DNA of 64,000 nucleotides, taken from positions 1 to 64,000 of the forward strand of contig SFJH01000002.1 of the NCBI GenBank assembly GCA_004555155.1, given 5' to 3'. The notes below the pieces were generated by a model that did not search any database, was not told where the DNA came from, and saw only the letters and a program-made list of their open reading frames with translations. The DNA comes from Clostridiales bacterium. Its GTDB lineage: Bacteria > Bacillota > Clostridia > Christensenellales > Aristaeellaceae. This document shows, piece by piece, positions 35,240 to 42,748 of this stretch (its first letter is position 1; every line of letters starts with the position of its first letter). The translations under genes were made by a program, and so were the position numbers.

Positions 35240-35287
35240 ATTTTTCATGCTCCTTTCAAATTTCAAAGCGTCGATCGCGGGGAATGC

Positions 35288-35476
35288 TTACTGCATGGGG
35301 GCCTGGCTGTGCTGACGCTGATAGTCTTCGATCATCTTCTTGACCATCTGTCCGCCGACGCGGCCGTTGTCCTTCGCGGGAACGTCGCCGTTGTAGCCGC
35401 GGTTCATATTGATGCCGAACTCGCGCGCGACTTCGAGCTTCATGTTCTCCAGCTCGGGCCTGCTCTTCTTGCTCAC
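35288..35476 (-). CDS. Alpha/beta-type small acid-soluble spore protein (second)
   Basis: A 62-residue SASP paralogue: MSKKSRPELENMKLEVAREF opening, then NRGYNGDVPAKDNGRVGGQM and a basic C-terminal helix. A GTG at 35476 with GGGAGGTGAG upstream is the start; the frame upstream of it has no SASP character. Presence of two SASPs in tandem shows the organism can sporulate or descends from spore formers. A SigG-like promoter lies upstream. Confidence 0.88.
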   Translation of the reverse strand: MSKKSRPELENMKLEVAREFGINMNRGYNGDVPAKDNGRVGGQMVKKMIEDYQRQHSQAPMQ

Positions 35477-35505
35477 TCGTCTCACCTCCCGTTTCAGTCT
35501 GCACC

Positions 35506-35534
35506 TATTTTGCGCCCGGGTTCGTTTTTTACGC
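35506..35534 (-). promoter_or_regulatory. Candidate forespore (SigG-like) promoter of the SASP pair
   Basis: Minus-strand GCGTA (35530-35534), 17-base spacer, CAAAATA (35506-35512). This resembles the SigG consensus (GHATR, CATNNTA) with one mismatch in each box; no SigA promoter is seen here. Confidence 0.45.
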
Positions 35535-35550
35535 TGGAAAATGTCTACTG

Positions 35551-35603
35551 TCAAAATGATGAAGCGCCCGACGCAAAATGCGTCGAACGCTTCATCATTT
35601 TGA
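35551..35603 (-). terminator. Terminator-like hairpin downstream of the dehydrogenase gene
   Basis: A 16-bp stem (35551-35566 with 35588-35603) with an inner GACGC/GCGTC hairpin; on the minus strand it ends CATTTTGA, a short T-run. Confidence 0.65.
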
Positions 35604-35624
35604 ATGATTTTCGCAATGCCATGC

Positions 35625-36611
35625 TCAGGCCATCGTCTCCAGCATGGTCTCCGTCACCTCGTCGCCGCACGGCAGACCGGCCTGAACACAGTCGAAGGCG
35701 CGGATCATGTAATCCGCCATGCGGCGCACCTCCAGGCCCGTCGAGCCTGCGATGTGGGGCGTCATCAGGCAGTTGGGCAATCCGTTCAGGACGCTGTCCT
35801 GGGCATGGGCCTCGTCCGCCAGCACGTCGATCAGAGCCGTGCGGGTCGGATCGGCCGTCAGCATGTCCCGCAGATCCGCCTCGGAAAGCTGCGCGCCGCG
35901 TCCGGTATTGATCAGCGTGGAATACGGCTTCATGGACAAAAGATGCTCCCGGCGAATGATGCCCACCGTAGCCGGGAGATTTGCCAGATGGTTGGAGACC
36001 ACGTCGCACTGTGCAAACACTTCATCCAGCGCGGCCCGACGCACGCCCAGCTCCGCCGCGCGCACATCGCTGAGATAGGGATCGAACGCCAGCACCTCCA
36101 CGTCGTTTTCCCGCAGCTTCATCGCCACGCGGCTGCCGATCGCGCCGCAACCCAGCAGTCCGACCCGCGCCTCGTATCCGCCCGGATAACGCGTCTGGAT
36201 CGCATGCGCCCTTTCACGATCGGGCTCCACGGCGGAGTTTGCGCGAAAATACCCCTTCAGCGACAGCAGAATCTGCGAATATGCAAACTCCGCCACCGGC
36301 ACGGCATTTGCCTTCCATGCGCTGAACACGCGCACGCCCGCGCGCAAAAACGGCCTTGCAAACGCCTGCACGCTGCCCGCCGCATAGAACAGCAGCTTCA
36401 CCTTTGGCAAAAACCGGCGGATTTCCGCCTCCGTGCAGGCGGGCATGCCCCAGGTGGAAAAGATGACCTCCGCCTCCCGAAGCGCCTCCGCCTCCGCCGA
36501 ATCAAACACACCGTCCAGCAGCGTTACCCGCTCCTCCAGCATCGCGCGCTGCCGCGGGCCGTACACCCTGTCAAACGTCTCCGGCACAGTGCCCAAAAAA
36601 GCCGCTTTCAT
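35625..36611 (-). CDS. D-2-hydroxyacid dehydrogenase family protein (phosphoglycerate-dehydrogenase-like)
   Basis: A 328-residue NAD-dependent dehydrogenase of the D-isomer family. The Rossmann motif is GLLGCGAIGSRVAMKL; catalytic residues include Arg in NTGRGAQL, Glu in DVLADEAH and His in MTPHIAGS. The substrate is unknown; the paired TIM-barrel gene suggests catabolism of a sugar or sugar acid. The ATG overlaps the stop of the upstream gene (ATGA) and follows GGAGGATG. Confidence 0.88.
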   Translation of the reverse strand: MKAAFLGTVPETFDRVYGPRQRAMLEERVTLLDGVFDSAEAEALREAEVIFSTWGMPACTEAEIRRFLPKVKLLFYAAGSVQAFARPFLRAGVRVFSAWKANAVPVAEFAYSQILLSLKGYFRANSAVEPDRERAHAIQTRYPGGYEARVGLLGCGAIGSRVAMKLRENDVEVLAFDPYLSDVRAAELGVRRAALDEVFAQCDVVSNHLANLPATVGIIRREHLLSMKPYSTLINTGRGAQLSEADLRDMLTADPTRTALIDVLADEAHAQDSVLNGLPNCLMTPHIAGSTGLEVRRMADYMIRAFDCVQAGLPCGDEVTETMLETMA

Positions 36612-37381
36612 CGATCCCATCCTCCCGCGATCCATCGCTTCAGCGTTTCCGCATCCTCTGCAAGCTGCTCCGGCGCGTCGCCGCGCACAAACTCCAGCAA
36701 CAGCCACCGATCCTCCGTCAGCTCCGCCAGCTCTCTCAGACAGCCGCGCCACTTTTCCTCGCCCGCCGCCAGCGGGAAACGCTCCACCGGCGCCGGACTC
36801 CAGCTGAATACATGCACATTGCGCACATATTTCCCCACCTCGCGGATACTCGCGCAGCAATCCTGAGCGCTCATGCCCACCGGAGGCTGCCACAGACAGC
36901 CCACGTTTTTTCGGTCGATTTCCTCCAGCAGCCGCCGCGCGGAGCCCGCGTCGTCCGTCAGCGTGCCTCCGTGATATTCAAACGCCAGATCGATTCCATA
37001 CTCCTCTGCAATATCCGCCAGCCGACGGGCGTTGTTTACAATCCTGTCGCGATCCGCCCGCGCCGCATCGGCGCTCGCCCGATCGCCGGCCCAGACGCGG
37101 ATCAGCGGCGCGCCCAGCGCGCGCGCCGTCTGAACCAGCTTCCGCAGCTGTCCGTCCGAGGATTCCCCGTCCGTCAAACGGCAGTAGGAGCCGTAGCAGA
37201 CGCACTCCAGCCCGCGCGCCCGCGTGGCCTTTCCCACCTCCCGCGCGCGCTCCAGATCTCCACAGGGAACGTGCACGTCGCCGCCCCACTCGATCCCTTC
37301 CAGACCGCATTGCTCCGCCAGCGCCAGCACTTTCTCCCACGGCAGCGCCCGGAATGAAATGGATACCAGACCCGCTCTCAC
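36608..37381 (-). CDS. Sugar phosphate isomerase/epimerase (AP-endonuclease-2-like TIM barrel)
   Basis: A 257-residue TIM-barrel protein of the xylose-isomerase-like/AP_endonuc_2 family, with GIEWGGDVHVP, the metal glutamate in LAFEYHGGT, and NVHVFSW. Such enzymes epimerise or isomerise sugars, inositol derivatives or ketoacids. A GTG start follows GGGGGA. It is translationally coupled to the dehydrogenase, forming a two-gene unit that starts 26 bases from recG. Confidence 0.85.
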   Translation of the reverse strand: MRAGLVSISFRALPWEKVLALAEQCGLEGIEWGGDVHVPCGDLERAREVGKATRARGLECVCYGSYCRLTDGESSDGQLRKLVQTARALGAPLIRVWAGDRASADAARADRDRIVNNARRLADIAEEYGIDLAFEYHGGTLTDDAGSARRLLEEIDRKNVGCLWQPPVGMSAQDCCASIREVGKYVRNVHVFSWSPAPVERFPLAAGEEKWRGCLRELAELTEDRWLLLEFVRGDAPEQLAEDAETLKRWIAGGWDR

Positions 37382-37407
37382 GCCTTTTCCCCCTTCATCG
37401 CCACGCG

Positions 37408-39408
37408 CTAATTGACCGCGATTCCGTCCAGCCGGTCGGCGAAGCGCGCCTGCGCCAGCGCAATCACCGCGCGCGCGTCCTCGCTTTCCGGATCGGCCAG
37501 CAGTTCACGGGCCAAATCATGCGTCTGCTTCAGCATCTCCGCGTCGGAACCCATCTGACCGATTCCCTCGGCGATGGCTCCGGACTGCCGCGTGCCGAAC
37601 AGCTCTCCCGGTCCGCGCAATTCCATGTCTTTCTGCGCCACGCGAAAACCGTCGTTGGTGGAGGTCAGGAACCGCAGCCGTTCGTTTGGCTCCGCCATCA
37701 GGAAGCACCAGGATTCGTGCGCGCCGCGCCCCACGCGGCCTCGCAGCTGGTGCAGCTGCGCAAGGCCAAAGCGCTCCGCGTTTTCGATCACCATGATCGT
37801 GGCGTTCGGCACATTCACGCCCACCTCGATGACCGTCGTCGACACCAGCACGTCCGCTTCGCCCGCGCGGAACTTTTCCAGCACCGCGTCCTTGTCCCTG
37901 GGCTTCATGCGCCCGTGCACCAGTTCGACGCGCAGATCCGGCAGATGGATCGTGCGAAGATCCTCATACACCTGCTCGGCGGGCAGCGCTTCCACCGCCT
38001 CGGACTCCTCCACCAGCGGACAGACCACGTAGACCTGCCGCCCCTTGCGCACCTCCTCGCGCAGAAAACCGTACAGTCCTTCCCGCTTTGATTCGGGCAC
38101 GATGCGCGTGGCCACCGGCTTTCGCCCCGGCGGCAGCTCGTCCACGATGGAAATATCCAGATCGCCGTAGAGGATCAGCGAAAGCGTCCTCGGAATCGGC
38201 GTCGCCGACATGACCAGAACATTGGGCGCATCGCCCTTCTCGCCCAGCTGGGTGCGCTGGCGCACGCCGAAGCGGTGCTGCTCGTCGGTGACCACCAGTC
38301 CGAGATTCCGATACTCCACGCCTTCCGTAATCAGCGCGTGCGTGCCGATAATCGCGTCCCACGCCCCCTCCCGGATGGCTTCGTGCGCGATGCGATGCTG
38401 TTTGGGCGTGAGGCTGCCGGTCAGCAGCCCCACCCGGCAGCCCAGCGGTTCCAGAATTTCCTTTGCGCCGTCATAGTGCTGCCGGGCCAAAACCTCGGTC
38501 GGCGCCATCAGCGCAGCCTGATAGCCGCACCGGTGCGCCAGTGCGATGGCCGCGAAGGCGATGGCGGTCTTTCCGCTGCCCACGTCGCCCTGCACCATCC
38601 GCGCCATGGCCCGGCGGGATCTCAGATCGTCCGCCACCTCCCGCATCACGCGCCGCTGCGCGTTCGTGGGCGCAAAGGGTAGCCGATCCCAGAATTCCTC
38701 CAGCGCATCATCTTCAAAATGGAACTGAACGCCCTCCCTTCCCGTATTGCGAAACAGGGAGAGCGCGGTCTGATACAGCAGCAGTTCCTCAAACGCCAGC
38801 CGTTTTCGCGCCGCTGCGAGCGCCTCCTGTCCCGTTGGAAAGTGGGCGTTGCGCAGCGCGAAGTTCCGCTCGCAGAGATCGTACCGGCGGCGAATGGACT
38901 CCGGCAGATCCTCCGGCCAGCTTCCGTCGCAGGCATCCAGCGCCGCCTCGACCGTGGCGCGCATGGCCTTCGCGGGCACGCCCGGAATGGCCCGATAGAC
39001 CGGCACCAGGCCGTCGTTCTGCTCAATGGTGGGGCTGACCAGGTGCAGCACGCCTTTCTTCCACTCCGCCTTGCCATACAGCAGCAGCTCGCGGCCCTTG
39101 ACCAGCTGATTTTTCAGCCATGGCTGATTGTACCACACCGCGGCCACAACGTCGCTGCCGTCCGTGACGAACACCTTCGTGATCAGCAGCTTCTTTGCCC
39201 GCTGCTCGCGCACCTCGCCCGTGACGCGCACGCGCACCGCCGTGGGCACGCCCGCCTGCAGCGCGCCGAGGGGCGTGGTCCGGGACAGATCCCGATATTC
39301 CCTGGGCAGAAACATCGCCAGATCCCGAACCGTGAAGATCCCCGCCTCGTTCAGCGCCTTCAGCCGCGCCGGGCCGATTCCGCGAATGGATGAAAGCGTC
39401 GGCTCCAT
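37408..39408 (-). CDS. recG: ATP-dependent DNA helicase RecG
   Basis: A 666-residue helicase that regresses stalled forks and processes recombination intermediates. It has the N-terminal wedge (OB-fold) domain (about 60-150), Walker A GDVGSGKT, DEQH box (in VVTDEQHRFGVRQR), SATPIPRTL motif III, and C-terminal motifs V-VI QLHQLRGRVGRG. Usual length. It lies downstream of asp23-fakA as in other Firmicutes. Confidence 0.97.
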   Translation of the reverse strand: MEPTLSSIRGIGPARLKALNEAGIFTVRDLAMFLPREYRDLSRTTPLGALQAGVPTAVRVRVTGEVREQRAKKLLITKVFVTDGSDVVAAVWYNQPWLKNQLVKGRELLLYGKAEWKKGVLHLVSPTIEQNDGLVPVYRAIPGVPAKAMRATVEAALDACDGSWPEDLPESIRRRYDLCERNFALRNAHFPTGQEALAAARKRLAFEELLLYQTALSLFRNTGREGVQFHFEDDALEEFWDRLPFAPTNAQRRVMREVADDLRSRRAMARMVQGDVGSGKTAIAFAAIALAHRCGYQAALMAPTEVLARQHYDGAKEILEPLGCRVGLLTGSLTPKQHRIAHEAIREGAWDAIIGTHALITEGVEYRNLGLVVTDEQHRFGVRQRTQLGEKGDAPNVLVMSATPIPRTLSLILYGDLDISIVDELPPGRKPVATRIVPESKREGLYGFLREEVRKGRQVYVVCPLVEESEAVEALPAEQVYEDLRTIHLPDLRVELVHGRMKPRDKDAVLEKFRAGEADVLVSTTVIEVGVNVPNATIMVIENAERFGLAQLHQLRGRVGRGAHESWCFLMAEPNERLRFLTSTNDGFRVAQKDMELRGPGELFGTRQSGAIAEGIGQMGSDAEMLKQTHDLARELLADPESEDARAVIALAQARFADRLDGIAVN

Positions 39409-39475
39409 ATTCCCCTCCGTAATACGACAAATCCGGCATTGCTGCCGGACTTGTCCGCTTCAAATTTCAAACCGA

Positions 39476-41131
39476 TCATTCCACCGCGACCAGGTAGTAG
39501 TACAGCGGCTGACCGCCGTTCTGCACCTCCACGTCGCAATCGGGATACTTCTCCTCGAGCACATCGCCCAGCGCCCGTGCCTGTTCCTCGGTCACGTCGC
39601 TGCCGTAATACACGGTAATCAGCGAGGAATCCTCGTTGACCATCCGCTCCGTACACTCCGCAGCCACTTCCTCGGCATTGTGTCCGAGAATCTCCAGCTT
39701 GTTGTCCAGCATGCCCATGATGTCGCCGGAATGGATCTCGCGGCTGTCATAGTTGGTATCGCGCACGGCGTAGGTCACCGAAGCGGTATGCACATTGTTC
39801 GCAGCCTCGGACATCGCCGCAGTATTCTCCTCCACGCCGGCCTCCGGATTGAATGCCAGCGCCGCAGAGATGCCCATCGGCACCGATTTCGTCTGCAGCA
39901 CGACCACGTTCTTGTCCGTCAGCTCGCTGGCCTGCTGGGCCGCGAGGATGATGTTGGTGTTGTTGGGCAGAATGATGACGTTTCGCGCATTGGTGGCGTC
40001 CGCTGCCTCGGCCAGATCCTGAATGCTGGGATTCATGGTCTGTCCGCCGTCGACGATCTGGTCGACGTTCAGGTCGCGGAAGATGTTCGCAAGGCCCTCG
40101 CCCAGCGCCACGGCCACGATGCCGTACTCCTTCATCTCGGCCTTCTTGGCTGCCTCAGCCTCCGCCTGCCTGGCTTCGCGCTCGCGAGCCTCCTCGAACA
40201 TGTTGTCGATCTTGATGGCGTCCAGCTCGCCCAGCTCCAGCGCATACTGAATGGCCTTGCCCGGCTCATTGGTGTGCACGTGCACCTTCACCACCGACAG
40301 GTCGGAGATGACCAGCACGCAGTCGCCGATGCGCTCCAGGCGCTTGCGCAGGCGCACGACCTCGCTCTCCTTCATATCCGGCCGCGGATGGGACACGATA
40401 AACTCGGTGCAATAGCCGAACTGGATGTCCTCCACCCGCAGCGAGGCATGCTCGTCCACAAACTCGCCCGGCAGACTGGCTTCCGTCTTCTTCTCCTCGA
40501 CGCCGGCGTCCACGGGCTCTCCCGCCAGCGCGGCGTACATGCCGCGGAAGACCACCATCAGGCCCATGCCGCCGCTGTCCACCACGCCCGCCTGCTTGAG
40601 CACCGGCAGCATGTCCGGCGTCTTGCGCAGAATGGCGTCGCCGGAGGTCAGAATCGTCTTGAACAGCGCCGACACATCGTCGTACTGGCCGGCGATTTTC
40701 ACCGTATCCTCGGCAATGACGCGGATAACGGTCAGAATGGTGCCTTCCTTGGGCTTCATCACGGCCTTGTAGGCGGTGTTCGCGCCCTCGCGGATCATCT
40801 GCGCCAGCAGCGCGCTGTCGATCTCCTCGTGGCCCACCAGCGCGCGGGCGAAGCCTCGCAGAATCTGGCTGAGGATGACGCCCGAATTGCCGCGCGCGCC
40901 CTTCAGCGCGCCGCGGGCCACCGCGTCCGCCACATCGGCGACGCTGGTATAGGGCTTGGCGTTCATTTCCCTGATCGCAGAATTGATGGTCTGCGTCATA
41001 TTCGTACCGGTGTCGCCGTCGGGCACCGGGAAAACGTTCAGCGCATCCACGCTCTCGCGGTTCTGCGTCAAAAGGGCTGCGCCTGATGCGAACATCTCCT
41101 TGAGCGTCATGCCGTCGATCTTGTTAACCAT
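39476..41131 (-). CDS. fakA: Fatty acid kinase FakA-like (DAK2 domain, YloV)
   Basis: A 551-residue protein with an N-terminal DhaL/DAK2 kinase domain (NVFPVPDGDTGTNMTQT holds the nucleotide-binding aspartates, about residues 33-49), a middle domain, and the FakA C-terminal domain (about 340-551, with LPNNTNII and VTYAVRDTNYD). FakA phosphorylates fatty acids held by DegV-type FakB proteins, feeding exogenous acids into phospholipid. No FakB is in the window. The start at 41131 follows GGGAGGAAG. Partner of asp23 upstream. Confidence 0.93.
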   Translation of the reverse strand: MVNKIDGMTLKEMFASGAALLTQNRESVDALNVFPVPDGDTGTNMTQTINSAIREMNAKPYTSVADVADAVARGALKGARGNSGVILSQILRGFARALVGHEEIDSALLAQMIREGANTAYKAVMKPKEGTILTVIRVIAEDTVKIAGQYDDVSALFKTILTSGDAILRKTPDMLPVLKQAGVVDSGGMGLMVVFRGMYAALAGEPVDAGVEEKKTEASLPGEFVDEHASLRVEDIQFGYCTEFIVSHPRPDMKESEVVRLRKRLERIGDCVLVISDLSVVKVHVHTNEPGKAIQYALELGELDAIKIDNMFEEAREREARQAEAEAAKKAEMKEYGIVAVALGEGLANIFRDLNVDQIVDGGQTMNPSIQDLAEAADATNARNVIILPNNTNIILAAQQASELTDKNVVVLQTKSVPMGISAALAFNPEAGVEENTAAMSEAANNVHTASVTYAVRDTNYDSREIHSGDIMGMLDNKLEILGHNAEEVAAECTERMVNEDSSLITVYYGSDVTEEQARALGDVLEEKYPDCDVEVQNGGQPLYYYLVAVE

Positions 41132-41255
41132 ATGCTCTTCCTCCCATTTCCCGCCAAATCCGTAAGCCGGCGCGGGTTCTGATGCTTCCGGGCACGAAAA
41201 GCACGCGCACCTTGCGCTGCCGCTGCGCGCGTGCGCTTTCGCCGCCGCAGGGCGT

Positions 41256-41606
41256 TCAGACGCGGATATCCTCCACGCAGACATTGACGCGACCGACGGA
41301 AATGCCGGTGAGGTGTTCCACCTTGTACTTCACAGTCTCGATAATCGCAGCCGCAACGGCGCTGATCGAAATGCCGTATTCCACGATGATAAACAGATCG
41401 ATGTCCACCTTGTCGCCGGACGTGCGAATCTTGACGCCGCGGCCGAGGTTTTCCCGACCCATGAGCTGCACAATGCCGTCCGTCGAACGCTTCGACGCCA
41501 TGCCGACGATGCCGTAGCAATCCAGCGCGGCGTAACCCGCAACGCGTACCAGCACTTCATCGCTGACGCTTACGAGGCCCAGTTCCGTATTGAATTTGCA
41601 GTCCAT
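41256..41606 (-). CDS. Asp23/Gls24 family protein (YloU-like)
   Basis: A 116-residue Asp23-domain protein. The DIDLFIIVEYGISISAVA and VEHLTGISVGRVNVCVEDIRV segments are typical of the family, which is membrane- or envelope-associated through partners. It is the classic gene before fakA (B. subtilis yloU-yloV). Ribosome site AAGGAGG. Its promoter faces away from rpmB. Confidence 0.93.
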   Translation of the reverse strand: MDCKFNTELGLVSVSDEVLVRVAGYAALDCYGIVGMASKRSTDGIVQLMGRENLGRGVKIRTSGDKVDIDLFIIVEYGISISAVAAAIIETVKYKVEHLTGISVGRVNVCVEDIRV

Positions 41607-41659
41607 ATAATAACCTCCTTATTGAAAGGATCCGTGCAAGCGAGAGACTTCTCATCAAC

Positions 41660-41688
41660 AGTATAGCGTTTTTTACAGGATTATGCAA
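41660..41688 (-). promoter_or_regulatory. Promoter of asp23-fakA
   Basis: Minus-strand TTGCAT (41683-41688), 17-base spacer, TATACT (41660-41665). Confidence 0.8.
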
Positions 41689-41790
41689 GCAAAAACCGAG
41701 AAATCCCCGGAATTTCCCTATGAAAATCGCCCGTTTTTTACATCCACGAACTTTTTTGACCAAATTTCAGAACTTTTACATGCAGCACTC

Positions 41791-41819
41791 TTGCGTTTTG
41801 GCCCGGAAGGTGGTATAAT
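41791..41819 (+). promoter_or_regulatory. Promoter of rpmB
   Basis: TTGCGT (41791-41796), 17-base spacer, TATAAT (41814-41819). Confidence 0.8.
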
Positions 41820-41864
41820 TCCGTTGTTTGTTGTGACATACCCTTGAAGGAGGTGTGATAGAGT

Positions 41865-42056
41865 ATGGGAAAGTTTTGTGAGGTTTGCGGCAAGGGCATC
41901 GTGTACGGCAACAACGTCAGCCACTCCAACCGCAAGACGCGCCGCACCTGGGCTCCGAACACGCAGAAGGTTCGCGTGGTCGTGAATGGCGCTCCGAAGC
42001 GCATGTCCGTGTGCACCCGCTGCCTGCGCAGCAACAAGGTTGAGCGCGCTCTGTAA
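41865..42056 (+). CDS. rpmB: 50S ribosomal protein L28
   Basis: A 63-residue ribosomal protein with the opening [11 protein letters not shown], the central [11 protein letters not shown] and the C-terminal [15 protein letters not shown]. The two CxxC pairs (residues 5/8 and near 48/51) form the zinc-binding C+ type of L28. AAGGAGGTGTG precedes the ATG. Divergent from asp23, as is common in Firmicutes. Confidence 0.97.
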   Translation: MGKFCEVCGKGIVYGNNVSHSNRKTRRTWAPNTQKVRVVVNGAPKRMSVCTRCLRSNKVERAL

Positions 42057-42079
42057 TTGCAGACACGGCTCGGCTGAAA

Positions 42080-42158
42080 CGCAAAAATACCGGCAAAAAG
42101 GCGTCGCTCCGATCGAATGCGGTCGGATAGCACGTTCCTGTTTGTCGGTTTTTTTGCG
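42080..42158 (+). terminator. Terminator downstream of rpmB
   Basis: CGCAAAAATACCGGCAAA (from 42080) can pair with TTTGTCGGTTTTTTTGCG (to 42158) around an inner GC hairpin; the second arm contains T7. Confidence 0.65.
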
Positions 42159-42167
42159 TCCCCTGAC

Positions 42168-42341
42168 TCATGCGAAGCGCCAGATCAGGAAGCCCACGCT
42201 GATGAGTACGACGCCCAGCACCGTCGCCCACAGCCAGCTGGGCACGCTCAGCAAGATCAGCGCCAGTCCCGCCGCCATCAGCGCAATGCCGACGGCGCGC
42301 ATTGTACGGTTGCCGCTGCGCGGCCAGCAGAATCTGCCCAT
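42168..42341 (-). CDS. Small two-helix membrane protein of unknown function
   Basis: A 57-residue protein with a short Cys/Arg-containing head (MGRFCWPRSGNR) and two membrane helices (about 17-35 and 38-55). I do not know a function. GGGAGG lies only two bases before the ATG at 42341, so the start is uncertain; the frame opens earlier at 42401. It is convergent with the rpmB terminator. Confidence 0.5.
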   Translation of the reverse strand: MGRFCWPRSGNRTMRAVGIALMAAGLALILLSVPSWLWATVLGVVLISVGFLIWRFA

Positions 42342-42407
42342 GCCATCCCCTCCCACGCATATCGTATGCAGGGGCGGGGAATTTTGTGTCTCCGGGAGCA
42401 ATCTCCC

Positions 42408-42436
42408 TTGAACGCAATCCCTCCATATGATATAAT
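42408..42436 (+). promoter_or_regulatory. Promoter of zapA-U32-mutS2
   Basis: TTGAAC (42408-42413), 17-base spacer, TATAAT (42431-42436). Confidence 0.8.
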
Positions 42437-42472
42437 CGGAATGGATTTTCTCTGAATCGGAAGGTAAGCCTT

Positions 42473-42748
42473 ATGGAAAAAATCAGAACCACCGTCAGAA
42501 TCGCCGGCAAGGACTACAACATCGCCGGCTACGATCCGGAGGATCACGTCCAGCGCGTAGCCGCCTATGTGGACCGCAAAATGAGCGAGCTGGCGCTGAC
42601 CACCCATCTGCCGCCGGCGCAGCTGGCCGTGCTGACCGCCGTGAACGCCGTCGACGACATGATGAAATCCCGCGACGAGATCCGCCGTCTGCGCAAGGAA
42701 ATCGAGCAGCTTCACGAAGCGCTGGAAAAGAGGACGCATGAAGCATAA
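42473..42748 (+). CDS. zapA: Cell division protein ZapA
   Basis: A 91-residue FtsZ-associated protein: beta-hairpin head TVRIAGKDYNIAGYDPEDHVQRVAAYVDRKM-type N terminus (strand VRIAGKDYNIAG) then a C-terminal coiled coil (about 60-90). It bundles FtsZ at the division site. It overlaps the following U32 gene by 11 bases. Confidence 0.92.
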   Translation: MEKIRTTVRIAGKDYNIAGYDPEDHVQRVAAYVDRKMSELALTTHLPPAQLAVLTAVNAVDDMMKSRDEIRRLRKEIEQLHEALEKRTHEA

